This document shows, one piece after another, positions 16,113-22,953 of a DNA stretch of 64,000 nt. The first letter of the stretch is position 1. Each line of letters opens with the position of its first letter. Made by a program: the position numbers and the translations under genes. The notes beneath the pieces are model-generated. The model saw nothing but the letters and a program-made list of their open reading frames with translations. It ran no database searches and was not told the origin of the DNA. The stretch comes from Micromonospora cabrerizensis (lineage in GTDB: Bacteria > Actinomycetota > Actinomycetes > Mycobacteriales > Micromonosporaceae), in the NCBI RefSeq assembly GCF_022230955.1, contig NZ_JAKKFI010000078.1, positions 53,540-117,539 of the forward strand, written 5' to 3'.

Positions 16113-18644
16113 GTGGGCAGGCTCGCGTCGGCGTACGGGCAGGCGATCAACTCCCACCGGGCGGCCCGCGCGCACCTCGACGCCGCCAGCAACGCGCTCG
16201 GCAACGCGCCGGCTGCCGTCGCCCCGGTCGGTGTCGACGCGCTGGTGAGCCGACTCGCCCGCCTCGGCGGCGCCCTGGCCACCCCCGCCCCGGGCGCCAC
16301 ACCGCTGACCGACCGGCCCGCGGCCGTCCGGATCGGCGAGGCGTCCATCTCGGACGGCGGCTTCCCGGTGCTGGTCCCGCTCGGCGGTGGGCACCACCTG
16401 GCCGTGGACACCGACGCCCGCGACCCGCAGGTCGCCGGGCTGCTGCGGGCACTCGTGCTGCGGCTGGTCGCCACCGCGCCGCCCGGTCAGGTCCGGGTCG
16501 CCGGCATCGACACCGCGGCGCTCGGCGCGACCTTCGGCCCGTTGCGTCCCCTGCTCGACGCGGGGGTGCTCGACCCGCCGGCCACCAGCGAGAGCGAGGT
16601 GGCCGCGCTGCTCGATGCCGCCGAGCAACATGCCCGCGCCGCCCAGCACGGTCAGCCCGCCAGCCGGCACCTCCTGGTGGTGGTCGCCACCGCCGCGCCA
16701 CCGCCGCGTGAGCTGGCCCGGCTCGCCGCGCTCACCCACGCCGGCCCGGCCGCCGCCGTCTGCGTGCTGCTCACCGGCCACCCGTCCCGGGTGCCCGGGG
16801 AGACCGCGCCGCCGCTGGGTGGCACCACCGCCATCCGGCTCCACCAGGGGTACGCGCAGGTCGGCGACCCGCCCGGCCTCCCGTTCAGCGCCGACGGCAG
16901 CGGGCTCGCCGCACCCGTACTGCTCGACGGTGACCCGCCGGCCGCCTCGGTACGCGCGCTCGCCGAGCACCTCGGCGCCGCCACCCGCCGCGCCGACGCG
17001 CTGCCCTTCACCGACCTGCTGCCCGAGCGACGCTGGGCCGAGTCCGCCGGCAACGGTCTGCGCACGGTGATCGGCCGGGCCGGCACCGCCCCGCTGACCG
17101 TCGCCTTCGACGACGCCACCCCGCACTGGCTGGTCGGCGGGCGCACCGGCGCGGGCAAGACCGTCTTCCTCCTCGACGTCCTCTACGGACTGGCCGCCCG
17201 CTACTCCCCGGCCGAGTTGCAGCTCTACCTGCTCGACTTCAAGGAGGGCGTGAGCTTCACCGAGTTCGTGCCCACCGGTCGGGACCCGTCCTGGCTGCCG
17301 CACGCCCGTGCCGTCGGCATCGAGTCCGACCGCGAGTACGGCCTCGCCGTCCTGCGCGAGCTGCGCCGGGAGGCGCAACGCCGGGCCGGCGCGCTGAAGC
17401 GCCACGGCATCACGAAACTCGCCGACCTGCCGCGGGACAGCCCGCTGCCCCGCATCGTGGCGGTCGTCGACGAGTTCCACGTGCTGCTCGCCGGCAACGA
17501 CGCGCTCGCCCGCGAATCCGTCGACCTGCTGGAGGAACTGGCCCGCAAGGGCCGCTCGTACGGCATCCACCTGGTGCTGGCGAGCCAGAGCATGACCGGC
17601 ATCGAAGCCCTCTACGGGCGGGCCGAGGCGATCTTCGGCCAGTTCGCGTTGCGGGTGGCGCTGCCCGGCGGCGGTGGGGTGCTCGACCAGCTCAACGACG
17701 CCGCCGCGGCCCTGCCGGTCGGCTCCGCCGTGGTCAACACCGCCGCCGGCGCGGTCGGCGCCGACACCGTGCTGCGCTTCCCCGACGCGCACGCCGCGGC
17801 CGCGGACCTCGCCGCGCTGCGCCACGAGCTGTGGCAGGCCCGCCCGCCGGGCTCGCGGGCACCGGCCGTCTTCAAGGGGTACGAGGTCGCGCGGGTCGAG
17901 GACGACCCCACCTTCGCCGGGTTGCGTCCCGGCGGTCGGCGCCCGATGGCCCTGGTCGGCCGGACCGTCGACGTGCACGGCACCACCGCCCTGTTCCTGA
18001 TGGACACCACCCCCGGCCGGCACCTCGCCGTGGTGGGCACCGCACCGACCGGCGCGGACGTGCTACGCGCCGCGACGCTGAGCCTGGCCCGTCAACACGC
18101 CCCCGGTGACGTCCGGTTCCAGGTGGCGTCCCTGGTCAGCGTCGCCGACCCGGTCGCCGACGACACCGAGGCGGTCCTGCGGGCCGCCGGCCACCCGGTG
18201 CACCGCCTCGACGCGGCCGGGCTGCGCGACCGGGTCACCACGTTGGCCGCCGAGCCCGCCGGCCGCGAGTACCTGGTGGTGTTCGGCATGGACGCCGCCG
18301 CGCCGGTCTTCGGCGCGACCGACCCGGGTACGTTCCGCTCCGGCCTGGACGACCTGCGCACACTGCTGCGCCAGGGCCCCGGGCAGGGCGTGCACCTGCT
18401 CGGTTGGTGGCGGGGGCTGCGCCGGCTCGCCGACGACCTCGGCGGCACCCAGAACCGTGACGACGTCGCCTGTCTGGTCGCCCTCAACGTGCCCGGGGCC
18501 GAGCTGGCCCTGCACCTCGGGACACACGACCTGACCTACACGCCCCGCGCCGACCGGGCGCTGCTGATCGACCGGCACGACCAGCGCACCCGGCTGATCG
18601 TCCCGTTCGTCGGCGACGGGCACGACCCCGACGGGGAGCGGTGA
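16113..18644 (+). CDS. FtsK/SpoIIIE (EccC-like) ATPase
   Basis: The 843-residue protein starts at GTG 16113. The first 60 residues are Ala-rich and possibly coiled-coil. An intact FtsK/SpoIIIE domain has Walker A GGRTGAGKT at residues 342-350 and Walker B IVAVVDEFHVLL near 448-459, followed by LVLASQSMTGIEALYG. A second ATPase-like module from about residue 615 keeps the beta-strand pattern (HLAVVGTAPTGADVLRAATL) but has lost the Lys-Thr of the P-loop, as in the dead domains of type VII secretion EccC. No transmembrane helices and no Esx substrates are present. It probably acts as a ring motor with the membrane proteins on either side. Confidence 0.82.
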   Translation: MGRLASAYGQAINSHRAARAHLDAASNALGNAPAAVAPVGVDALVSRLARLGGALATPAPGATPLTDRPAAVRIGEASISDGGFPVLVPLGGGHHLAVDTDARDPQVAGLLRALVLRLVATAPPGQVRVAGIDTAALGATFGPLRPLLDAGVLDPPATSESEVAALLDAAEQHARAAQHGQPASRHLLVVVATAAPPPRELARLAALTHAGPAAAVCVLLTGHPSRVPGETAPPLGGTTAIRLHQGYAQVGDPPGLPFSADGSGLAAPVLLDGDPPAASVRALAEHLGAATRRADALPFTDLLPERRWAESAGNGLRTVIGRAGTAPLTVAFDDATPHWLVGGRTGAGKTVFLLDVLYGLAARYSPAELQLYLLDFKEGVSFTEFVPTGRDPSWLPHARAVGIESDREYGLAVLRELRREAQRRAGALKRHGITKLADLPRDSPLPRIVAVVDEFHVLLAGNDALARESVDLLEELARKGRSYGIHLVLASQSMTGIEALYGRAEAIFGQFALRVALPGGGGVLDQLNDAAAALPVGSAVVNTAAGAVGADTVLRFPDAHAAAADLAALRHELWQARPPGSRAPAVFKGYEVARVEDDPTFAGLRPGGRRPMALVGRTVDVHGTTALFLMDTTPGRHLAVVGTAPTGADVLRAATLSLARQHAPGDVRFQVASLVSVADPVADDTEAVLRAAGHPVHRLDAAGLRDRVTTLAAEPAGREYLVVFGMDAAAPVFGATDPGTFRSGLDDLRTLLRQGPGQGVHLLGWWRGLRRLADDLGGTQNRDDVACLVALNVPGAELALHLGTHDLTYTPRADRALLIDRHDQRTRLIVPFVGDGHDPDGER

Positions 18645-19774
18645 CAGTGTCCTTCGAGGAGTACGCGGCGCTGGCCCGACAACTCGCCGAGCAGCGCCGG
18701 GCCGGTGAGCAGCACGCCGCCACCGAGTCCGCGCGCCGCCGCGACCTGCACGCCGCCGTCGACTACCTCCAGCAGCGGCTGACCGCCCAGGGGCACCGCC
18801 TCGACCAGCTCGGCCGGGCGATCCGTGTCGAGCAGCCACCCGCAGGTGCTACCCCGGGGCGTCCGGCTAAGTCCGCCGACTGGCCGAGCCCACCGTCCGG
18901 CTCCGGCTCCGGTGCGGCTTCCGGCTCCGGGTCGGTGTCTGGCTTCGGGTCGATGTCTGGCTCCGGGTCGATGTCTGGCTCCGGGTCGGTGTCTGGCTTC
19001 GGGTCGGCTTCCGGCTCCGGGTCGGTGTCTGGCTTCGGGTCGACTTCCGGCTCCGGGTCGGTGTCTGGCTTCGGGTCGACTTCCGGCTCTGGGTCGGTGT
19101 CTGGCTTCGGGTCGGCTTCCGCTTCCGGGTCCGGCTCGTCGGCACCTGGATCGCAGGGCTTCGGGTCGGCTTCCGCCTCCGTTTCCGGCCCGTCGGCACC
19201 CGGAACGGGGGACAGCGGACCCGACGGCGCAGCCGGCGTGCCGGGGCGGGCGGGGGTCGGGGCGTATCCCCAGCTGCCGGCGGGGGAGGCGCGGCTGGCG
19301 CTGCCGACGGCGGTGAGCCCGGCGGGCGTCGGGGTGCCGGCGCAGCGCGCGGCGGCGGTCGACCCGGCGGTCGAGTTGGAGTTGGCCCGGCGGATGGCCG
19401 ACGAGGCCGACCGGCACGGGCAGCAGGCGGAGCTGCTGGCCCAGCGGCCGGCGCTCCTGCCGACGTGGTCGCCGCTCGCGCGGGCGGTCGCGGTCTACGC
19501 CGCGTCCGGTGCTGCCGCCGGGGTGCTCGTGCTGGCCCTGGTGCTGGCGTCCGGGGTCGGTCTGGTCGACGGGTTCACCCTCGGCGCGTGGATCTGCGCG
19601 GGGCTGCCGGCGGTGGCGTTCTTCGGTGGGTACCTGGTGCTGGGCAGGTGGGGTCGGCCCGCGATGGTCACCGGCACCCCGCCGCGTTATCTGCCGCTCG
19701 GGTTCCTGATCTGTTTTCTGCTGGTGCCGATGGCCTACTGCGCCTACCTGCTGCTGGTCCGCGGCCTGCGCTGA
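18641..19774 (+). CDS. Ser/Gly-repeat protein with three C-terminal membrane helices
   Basis: GTG 18641 overlaps the end of the ATPase gene by 4 bp, so the two are translationally coupled. The 377-residue protein has a predicted coiled coil at 1-65 (FEEYAALARQLAEQRRAGEQ), a flexible Ser/Gly region at 86-166 made of six-residue repeats of form SG[SF]GS[VMAT], a Pro/Ala linker, then three hydrophobic helices near 285-310, 315-337 and 350-372. No family is recognised. Its coupling suggests it is the membrane anchor or partner of the FtsK-like motor. Confidence 0.6.
   Translation: MTVSFEEYAALARQLAEQRRAGEQHAATESARRRDLHAAVDYLQQRLTAQGHRLDQLGRAIRVEQPPAGATPGRPAKSADWPSPPSGSGSGAASGSGSVSGFGSMSGSGSMSGSGSVSGFGSASGSGSVSGFGSTSGSGSVSGFGSTSGSGSVSGFGSASASGSGSSAPGSQGFGSASASVSGPSAPGTGDSGPDGAAGVPGRAGVGAYPQLPAGEARLALPTAVSPAGVGVPAQRAAAVDPAVELELARRMADEADRHGQQAELLAQRPALLPTWSPLARAVAVYAASGAAAGVLVLALVLASGVGLVDGFTLGAWICAGLPAVAFFGGYLVLGRWGRPAMVTGTPPRYLPLGFLICFLLVPMAYCAYLLLVRGLR
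18898..19140 (+). repeat. In-frame 18-bp minisatellite encoding SG[SF]GSx repeats
   Basis: About twelve 18-bp units (type TCCGGCTCCGGGTCGGTG alternating with TCTGGCTTCGGGTCGACT) stand head to tail, giving a higher 36-bp period. All units keep the reading frame. Near identity between neighbouring units points to recent expansion. Confidence 0.85.
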
Positions 19775-19800
19775 CCCCGCCGCAGGCCCGCCCGGCGTGA

Positions 19801-19871
19801 TCGACTCGTTTTTCAGAAAGTCGCGGTGTCCCGGAGGTCCGGACACCCCGACTTCCTGAAACCCGAGTCGA
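19801..19871. repeat. 71-bp intergenic near-palindrome
   Basis: The arms 19801-19831 and 19841-19871 match at 27 of 31 positions around the centre CGGAGGTCC. The outer TCGACTCG / CGAGTCGA and the inner GGTGTCC / GGACACC are exact. It lies between convergent genes and could terminate both, but it is far longer than a terminator needs to be. Confidence 0.7.
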
Positions 19872-19887
19872 CCTTGAGGTCGACGGC

Positions 19888-20448
19888 CTACGCGGCGTGG
19901 TAGGTGAGCAGCCCGCTGTCGCTGAACCTCTGCTCGGTGCCGCTGTTCGAGAGGCCGAAGACGCGACAGGTGCGGCCGTCGGCGGGTTGCCCCGCTGACG
20001 CTTCGGTGTAGGACCAGACCTGACCCACCCGCGCCTTGAACGTACGACTGGTCCGCGGTGGCACGTCGAGCGCCCTGTGCGGCTCGCAGTTGTCGTCGAA
20101 GAGCCACAGCACGTACGGCTCGCTGCTCGCCGAGGCGGTGCCACGGACCGGGTCGCCCCAACGGTCGGCGGGGATGTCCCGGTGGAAGTACGCCACGGCT
20201 TCCTCGCCCTTGGTCTGCGCGATGCAGGCCCGGGCGAGCTGTGCCCGAGATTCTGCGGGGGTCACGCTTGGCGCGGGCGGTGTCGAGGAAGACGACCGGG
20301 AACTGTCGAGGAGGCCCCACCTGTCACCGGTGGCGTGGGCAGCGACGAGCACGAGGGCCAGCACTGCCGCGAGCCCGCCCGACAGCGCGATGGCCCTGGT
20401 CCGGCGACGACGGCCGCTAGCGGTGGTGGGGTTTCCTTGAGGTGCCAC
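19888..20448 (-). CDS. Hypothetical single-pass membrane protein
   Basis: GTG 20448 is chosen because GAGGAG lies 9 nt upstream; ATG 20472 would add eight residues. The 186-residue product has a basic start (TTASGRRRRTRA), one membrane helix (IALSGGLAAVLALVLVAAHA), a Ser/Pro linker, then an extracytoplasmic domain of about 120 residues with three cysteines (LARACIAQTK, DDNCEPHRAL, GRTCRVFGL). A Trp- and Asp-rich stretch, YVLWLFDDNCEP, is notable. No family is recognised. It borders the accessory patch to its right. Confidence 0.6.
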   Translation of the reverse strand: MAPQGNPTTASGRRRRTRAIALSGGLAAVLALVLVAAHATGDRWGLLDSSRSSSSTPPAPSVTPAESRAQLARACIAQTKGEEAVAYFHRDIPADRWGDPVRGTASASSEPYVLWLFDDNCEPHRALDVPPRTSRTFKARVGQVWSYTEASAGQPADGRTCRVFGLSNSGTEQRFSDSGLLTYHAA

Positions 20449-20645
20449 GTCGCGTCGCTCCTCCAGCGGCATGGACCGCCCACTTGGCTGCCGGCAGCAG
20501 AGTCTATGACGCTGCCCGCCCCGGCACTGTCCCGCACATGCGGCCCGTGCCGCGTCAACCGCTGGTCGGTCGCGCCTGCCTGCTGCCGATCCACGCCTAA
20601 GCTCATCCGTCCGCCTCAGCGCTGGACCTGACCTGGGAGACACCA

Positions 20646-20864
20646 ATGCCCGCCACAGCGAAGTAGGCGCTGATCGCCGATGGCATCCGCGCTCAGATCA
20701 AGTCCGGCGAACTCGCGCCGGGCGACAAGCTGCCCTCGACCTCCGAGCTGTGCCGTCAGCACGACGTGTCAGCCATCGTCGTCCGTCAGGCCATCAACGC
20801 GCTCAAGATCGAGGGCTTGGTGGAAGGTGTCGGAGGCGTCGGCGTGTTCGTCGCCGAGAGCTGA
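20646..20864 (+). pseudogene. GntR-type winged-helix regulator broken by a nonsense codon
   Basis: ATG 20646 has GGGAGA 5 nt upstream and reads MPATAK, then TAG at 20664-20666. The same frame continues ALIADGIRAQIKSGELAPGD and on to a normal stop at 20862-20864. The rest is a full 66-residue GntR winged helix (DKLPSTSELCRQHDVSAIVV, then ALKIEGLVEG). Small GntR proteins of this type usually read KY-x-x-IAD here, so the stop most likely replaced a Tyr codon by one base change. No other start codon is available in frame. It is probably a remnant of an integrative element regulator. Confidence 0.75.
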
Positions 20865-20896
20865 GTGCTGTCAACATTAATTGCCGAGCGCTGCCG

Positions 20897-20947
20897 TAGA
20901 TCTTGGACAGTTTCCGTCAGCTCGGAACGGAAACTGTCCAAGATCTA
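20897..20947. repeat. Perfect 21-bp inverted repeat
   Basis: Arm 20897-20917 (begins TAGATCTTGGACAGTTTCCG) is exactly complementary to 20927-20947, with spacer CAGCTCGGA. It lies 33 bp after the broken GntR gene. The start AGATCTTGG recalls the outer arm of the 80-bp palindromes at 24016 and 60221. Confidence 0.8.
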
Positions 20948-21128
20948 GTCTTTCGGGCGGGTCGAAGCTGGATGCCATCTCGCTATTGGTGCTTGTCGGG
21001 CACTCGCCAACCGTGCGGTGGCCGGTGAGCAAGCGGGTGGTCGCGCTGAGTGCGTGGATCTCGTACGCTCCCATGTGGTCTCCGCCGGTGCGGTGGCGGA
21101 GGCGATGGTCGATCATGGGGAGGCGCGC

Positions 21129-21392
21129 GTGAGCGCAGCACAGATCATCGCGAGGCTGGCGGCGGCGTCGCAGAAGCTGGACGAGGCAAAGGCCAAGACC
21201 GCAGCGGCAGCCCAGGACGCGGCCGAGGCGCGGGCACTGGTGGCCGGTGCGCTGGAAGGCGTGGCAGCCGGCCCGCTCGTCGGCATGATCGATGCGTACC
21301 GTCAGGCGCTGGCGCAGGCGTCCCAGGGCGGCGAACCGGCCAAGCAGCACGTCCAGGAGACGATCGCCAAGGTCCGAGCGCTGGGAAACTGA
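21129..21392 (+). CDS. Small Ala-rich helical protein, DUF6244-like; zero-frame product of a frameshift gene
   Basis: GTG 21129 has GGGGAGG 5 nt upstream. The 87-residue product (VSAAQIIARLAAASQKLDEA and on to KVRALGN) is almost entirely amphipathic helix with regularly spaced Ala, resembling the small actinobacterial DUF6244 family as I recall it; such proteins stand at the head of polymorphic-toxin-like loci. The final codons GGA AAC TGA overlap the slippery heptamer GGGAAAC, so a fraction of ribosomes may shift by -1 and make a 205-residue fusion (see 21383-21427). The function is not known. Its small size and helix pattern recall WXG100/Esx-type partners, which is only an analogy. Confidence 0.65.
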   Translation: MSAAQIIARLAAASQKLDEAKAKTAAAAQDAAEARALVAGALEGVAAGPLVGMIDAYRQALAQASQGGEPAKQHVQETIAKVRALGN

Positions 21393-21427
21393 CCACGGGT
21401 GGTGGTAGCACAACCCACCAACCACCC
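21383..21427 (+). promoter_or_regulatory. Candidate programmed -1 ribosomal frameshift signal
   Basis: The heptamer GGGAAAC (21383-21389) is read G GGA AAC in the zero frame, the X XXY YYZ form. The zero-frame stop TGA follows at once. After a 7-nt spacer (TGACCAC) comes a stem: GGGTGGT (21397-21403) pairs with ACCACCC (21421-21427), and GGT (21404-21406) pairs with ACC (21417-21419), with one bulged A and a 10-nt loop. The -1 frame is open for 118 codons and has no ATG or GTG near its beginning. All parts of a classical -1 signal are present at the usual spacing. Confidence 0.65.
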
Positions 21428-21745
21428 GCAGCGGCCAGCGTCACCCTGCGACCGGCAGTCCCACGGTCAAGGCCGGCGCTGCCGGATCGCAGCCGGCGAC
21501 GTGAGGCGCGAAGCCGGGAAGGCCGGGAGGCACCACCGCCCACCAAGCGCAGAAGTGTTGGCCCGGAGGCAATTGCTGTTGGCGGGTCGGCAGCGGCAAC
21601 AGCGTGGGCGACGGTTTCAGAGTTCTTGCCGGCGCTACCGAAGGCGGTCGCCGGCGTCGTCCTTGGGGCCGTGGCGACCTGGGGATCCCTCAAGGCATAC
21701 AAGGCGAGATCGCAGGATAGCGGAGGTTCCTTTGAAGATCGATGA
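21389..21745 (+). CDS. -1 frame extension of the DUF6244-like gene (linker plus hydrophobic domain)
   Basis: Read after a -1 shift at 21383-21389, this adds 118 residues: a Gly/Thr/Pro linker (LTTGGGSTTHQPPAAAS), a strongly basic stretch rich in Arg, then a hydrophobic region (AIAVGGSAAATAWATVSEFL continuing PALPKAVAGVVLGAVATWG) and a short polar tail ending SGGSFEDR. The frame has no ATG, GTG or TTG in its first 75 or so codons, so independent translation is unlikely. The hydrophobic part could be a membrane helix or pore-like segment. It overlaps the next gene by 14 bp. It may instead be a decayed toxin fragment after a real frameshift mutation. Confidence 0.5.
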   Translation: MTTGGGSTTHQPPAAASVTLRPAVPRSRPALPDRSRRREARSREGREAPPPTKRRSVGPEAIAVGGSAAATAWATVSEFLPALPKAVAGVVLGAVATWGSLKAYKARSQDSGGSFEDR

Positions 21746-22178
21746 GCGAGTTGAGCAACTCGTCCGAGATGGGCTGCACTGGGCCGTGAAGCGGCAGCCC
21801 GGCGAATTTGATGAGGCGCTCAAGACGTTTTCCGACGAATCAACGCGGCAGTCCGCCATGGAGTTGCTTGTTGCCATCTCGGCCTTCGTAAGTACCGACA
21901 TCTGCGGAGGCAAGCCGTCGCCCGAACAGATTGAGGAACTGGCCACTGAGGTTGCAGAGGCTGAGTCCTGGAGTTCGGCGACGTCACCTGAGATCGAAGC
22001 CTTCCTCGGTGCCGCTCTGACCGGTCGACCACTGTCGGGCGTGCTGCCGGCCGGTAGCGCAGTCATCCTTGCCTTCGTTGTGGCGGCAAGCCTGTTGGCC
22101 GCGCGACCGAAGCCTGAGGGGGAGTGGTGGTTCAACTACCTGGACAAGGTGGAGGCGGCCATTGAAGCGGCGGGGTAA
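21732..22178 (+). CDS. Hypothetical protein, possible partner or immunity protein of the frameshift gene
   Basis: TTG 21732 has GGAGG 5 nt upstream, giving 148 residues. The protein is acidic and helical (LKIDERVEQLVRDGLHWAVK), with a hydrophobic segment near 110-128 (GSAVILAFVVAASLLAARP) and an aromatic end (EWWFNYLDKVEAA). GC content and codon use are visibly lower than in the neighbours (AAT, TTT, GAT and CTT are used), which suggests recent arrival. It overlaps the -1 frame extension by 14 bp, so it is probably coupled to it. Position alone suggests an immunity or partner role. No family is recognised. Confidence 0.55.
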   Translation: MKIDERVEQLVRDGLHWAVKRQPGEFDEALKTFSDESTRQSAMELLVAISAFVSTDICGGKPSPEQIEELATEVAEAESWSSATSPEIEAFLGAALTGRPLSGVLPAGSAVILAFVVAASLLAARPKPEGEWWFNYLDKVEAAIEAAG

Positions 22179-22192
22179 CGCCCCCGAGGAGA

Positions 22193-22660
22193 TCAATCGG
22201 TCTCCGAGGGTTCCCCGGGTGCGCGTTCGATGACGACGAGGGGGATCTCGCGGTCGGTGCCCTTCTGATAGCGCTCGTACGTCGGGAAGACCTTCGTCAT
22301 CACCGGCCACAGCCGGACCCGTTCCTCGCCCGTCGCCGTGCGGGCCCGACCGGCGAACCGCTCCGCTCCGACCTGGATCTCCACCGCCGGGTCGGCGGTC
22401 AGGTTCAAATACCAGGCGGGGTGCTTGTCCGCGCCCCCGTTGGATGCCACCAGCAGGTGGTGGTCGCCGTCGCGGCCGTACATCAGGGCGGTGCGGCGCA
22501 GCGTGCCGGTGCGGCGTCCGCGGGTGGTGAGGAGCAGCGACGGTACGCCCTGGTAGGTGCCGCCGTCGGCGCCGTCGGTTTCGACGTACCGCCGGATGTG
22601 CTTGGCCACCCAGCCGACCGGGCTGTCCTCGATCGTCTCGTGCTGCTCCTGCGCGGTCAT
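22193..22660 (-). CDS. Deazaflavin (F420)-dependent nitroreductase family protein
   Basis: The 155-residue protein has the split-barrel Ddn/F420 fold: GVPSLLLTTRGRRTGTLRRT, where the LLTTxGRxTGxxR signature binds the cofactor phosphate or carboxylates, then VASNGGADKHPAWYLNLTAD, a hallmark of the family. Members use F420H2, some FMN, to reduce quinones or nitro compounds at the membrane. ATG 22660 is preceded by GGGAGGCAG. It stands alone, separated from the SEC-C gene by a hairpin and a repeat array. Confidence 0.88.
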   Translation of the reverse strand: MTAQEQHETIEDSPVGWVAKHIRRYVETDGADGGTYQGVPSLLLTTRGRRTGTLRRTALMYGRDGDHHLLVASNGGADKHPAWYLNLTADPAVEIQVGAERFAGRARTATGEERVRLWPVMTKVFPTYERYQKGTDREIPLVVIERAPGEPSETD

Positions 22661-22712
22661 CGCTCTGCCTCCCTCATCGGGCCGGTCCCCGGGGGTGAGG
22701 GCAGGCCGCGTT

Positions 22713-22752
22713 CTGATGCCGGTGAGTCACCACGATGACTCACCGGCATCAG
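22713..22752. terminator. Perfect 17-bp hairpin downstream of the SEC-C gene
   Basis: CTGATGCCGGTGAGTCA (22713-22729) is exactly complementary to 22736-22752, with loop CCACGA. It is about 180 bp beyond the SEC-C stop on the minus strand and upstream of the nitroreductase gene, so it could end the first transcript. It could also be one more of the intergenic palindromes. Confidence 0.55.
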
Positions 22753-22758
22753 GCTTTC

Positions 22759-22953
22759 ACAGGACCCGGCCTCCGGGGGCCGTGGGACCAGGCCCGAGAG
22801 GGGTCCTCTGCGCGAGCGCGGACAGGACATGCCCTCCGGGAGCCGTGGGACCAGGCCCGAGAGGGGTCCTCTGCGCGAGCGCGGACAGGACATGCCCTCC
22901 GGGAGCCGTGGGACCGGGCCCGAGGGGGGTCACCCGCGCGAGCGCGGCAGGCA
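22759..22953. repeat. 63-bp tandem repeat, about three copies, over the 3' end of the SEC-C gene
   Basis: Units begin with CTCCGGG at 22771, 22834 and 22897. The first two are full 63-bp copies that are almost identical. The third is partial and contains the last codons and stop (22930) of the SEC-C gene. The array looks like tandem duplication of the 3' untranslated region. Confidence 0.85.

Noticed and set aside
20877..21425. 182-codon minus-strand frame over the 21-bp inverted repeat and the DUF6244-like gene
   Set aside because: It is antisense to the plus-strand gene with a good ribosome site, and its translation has shadow-like composition.
21399..21731. In-frame N-terminal extension of the gene at 21732
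   Set aside because: The Arg/Pro/Gln-rich translation is a shadow of the -1 frame; the Shine-Dalgarno at 21722 supports TTG 21732.
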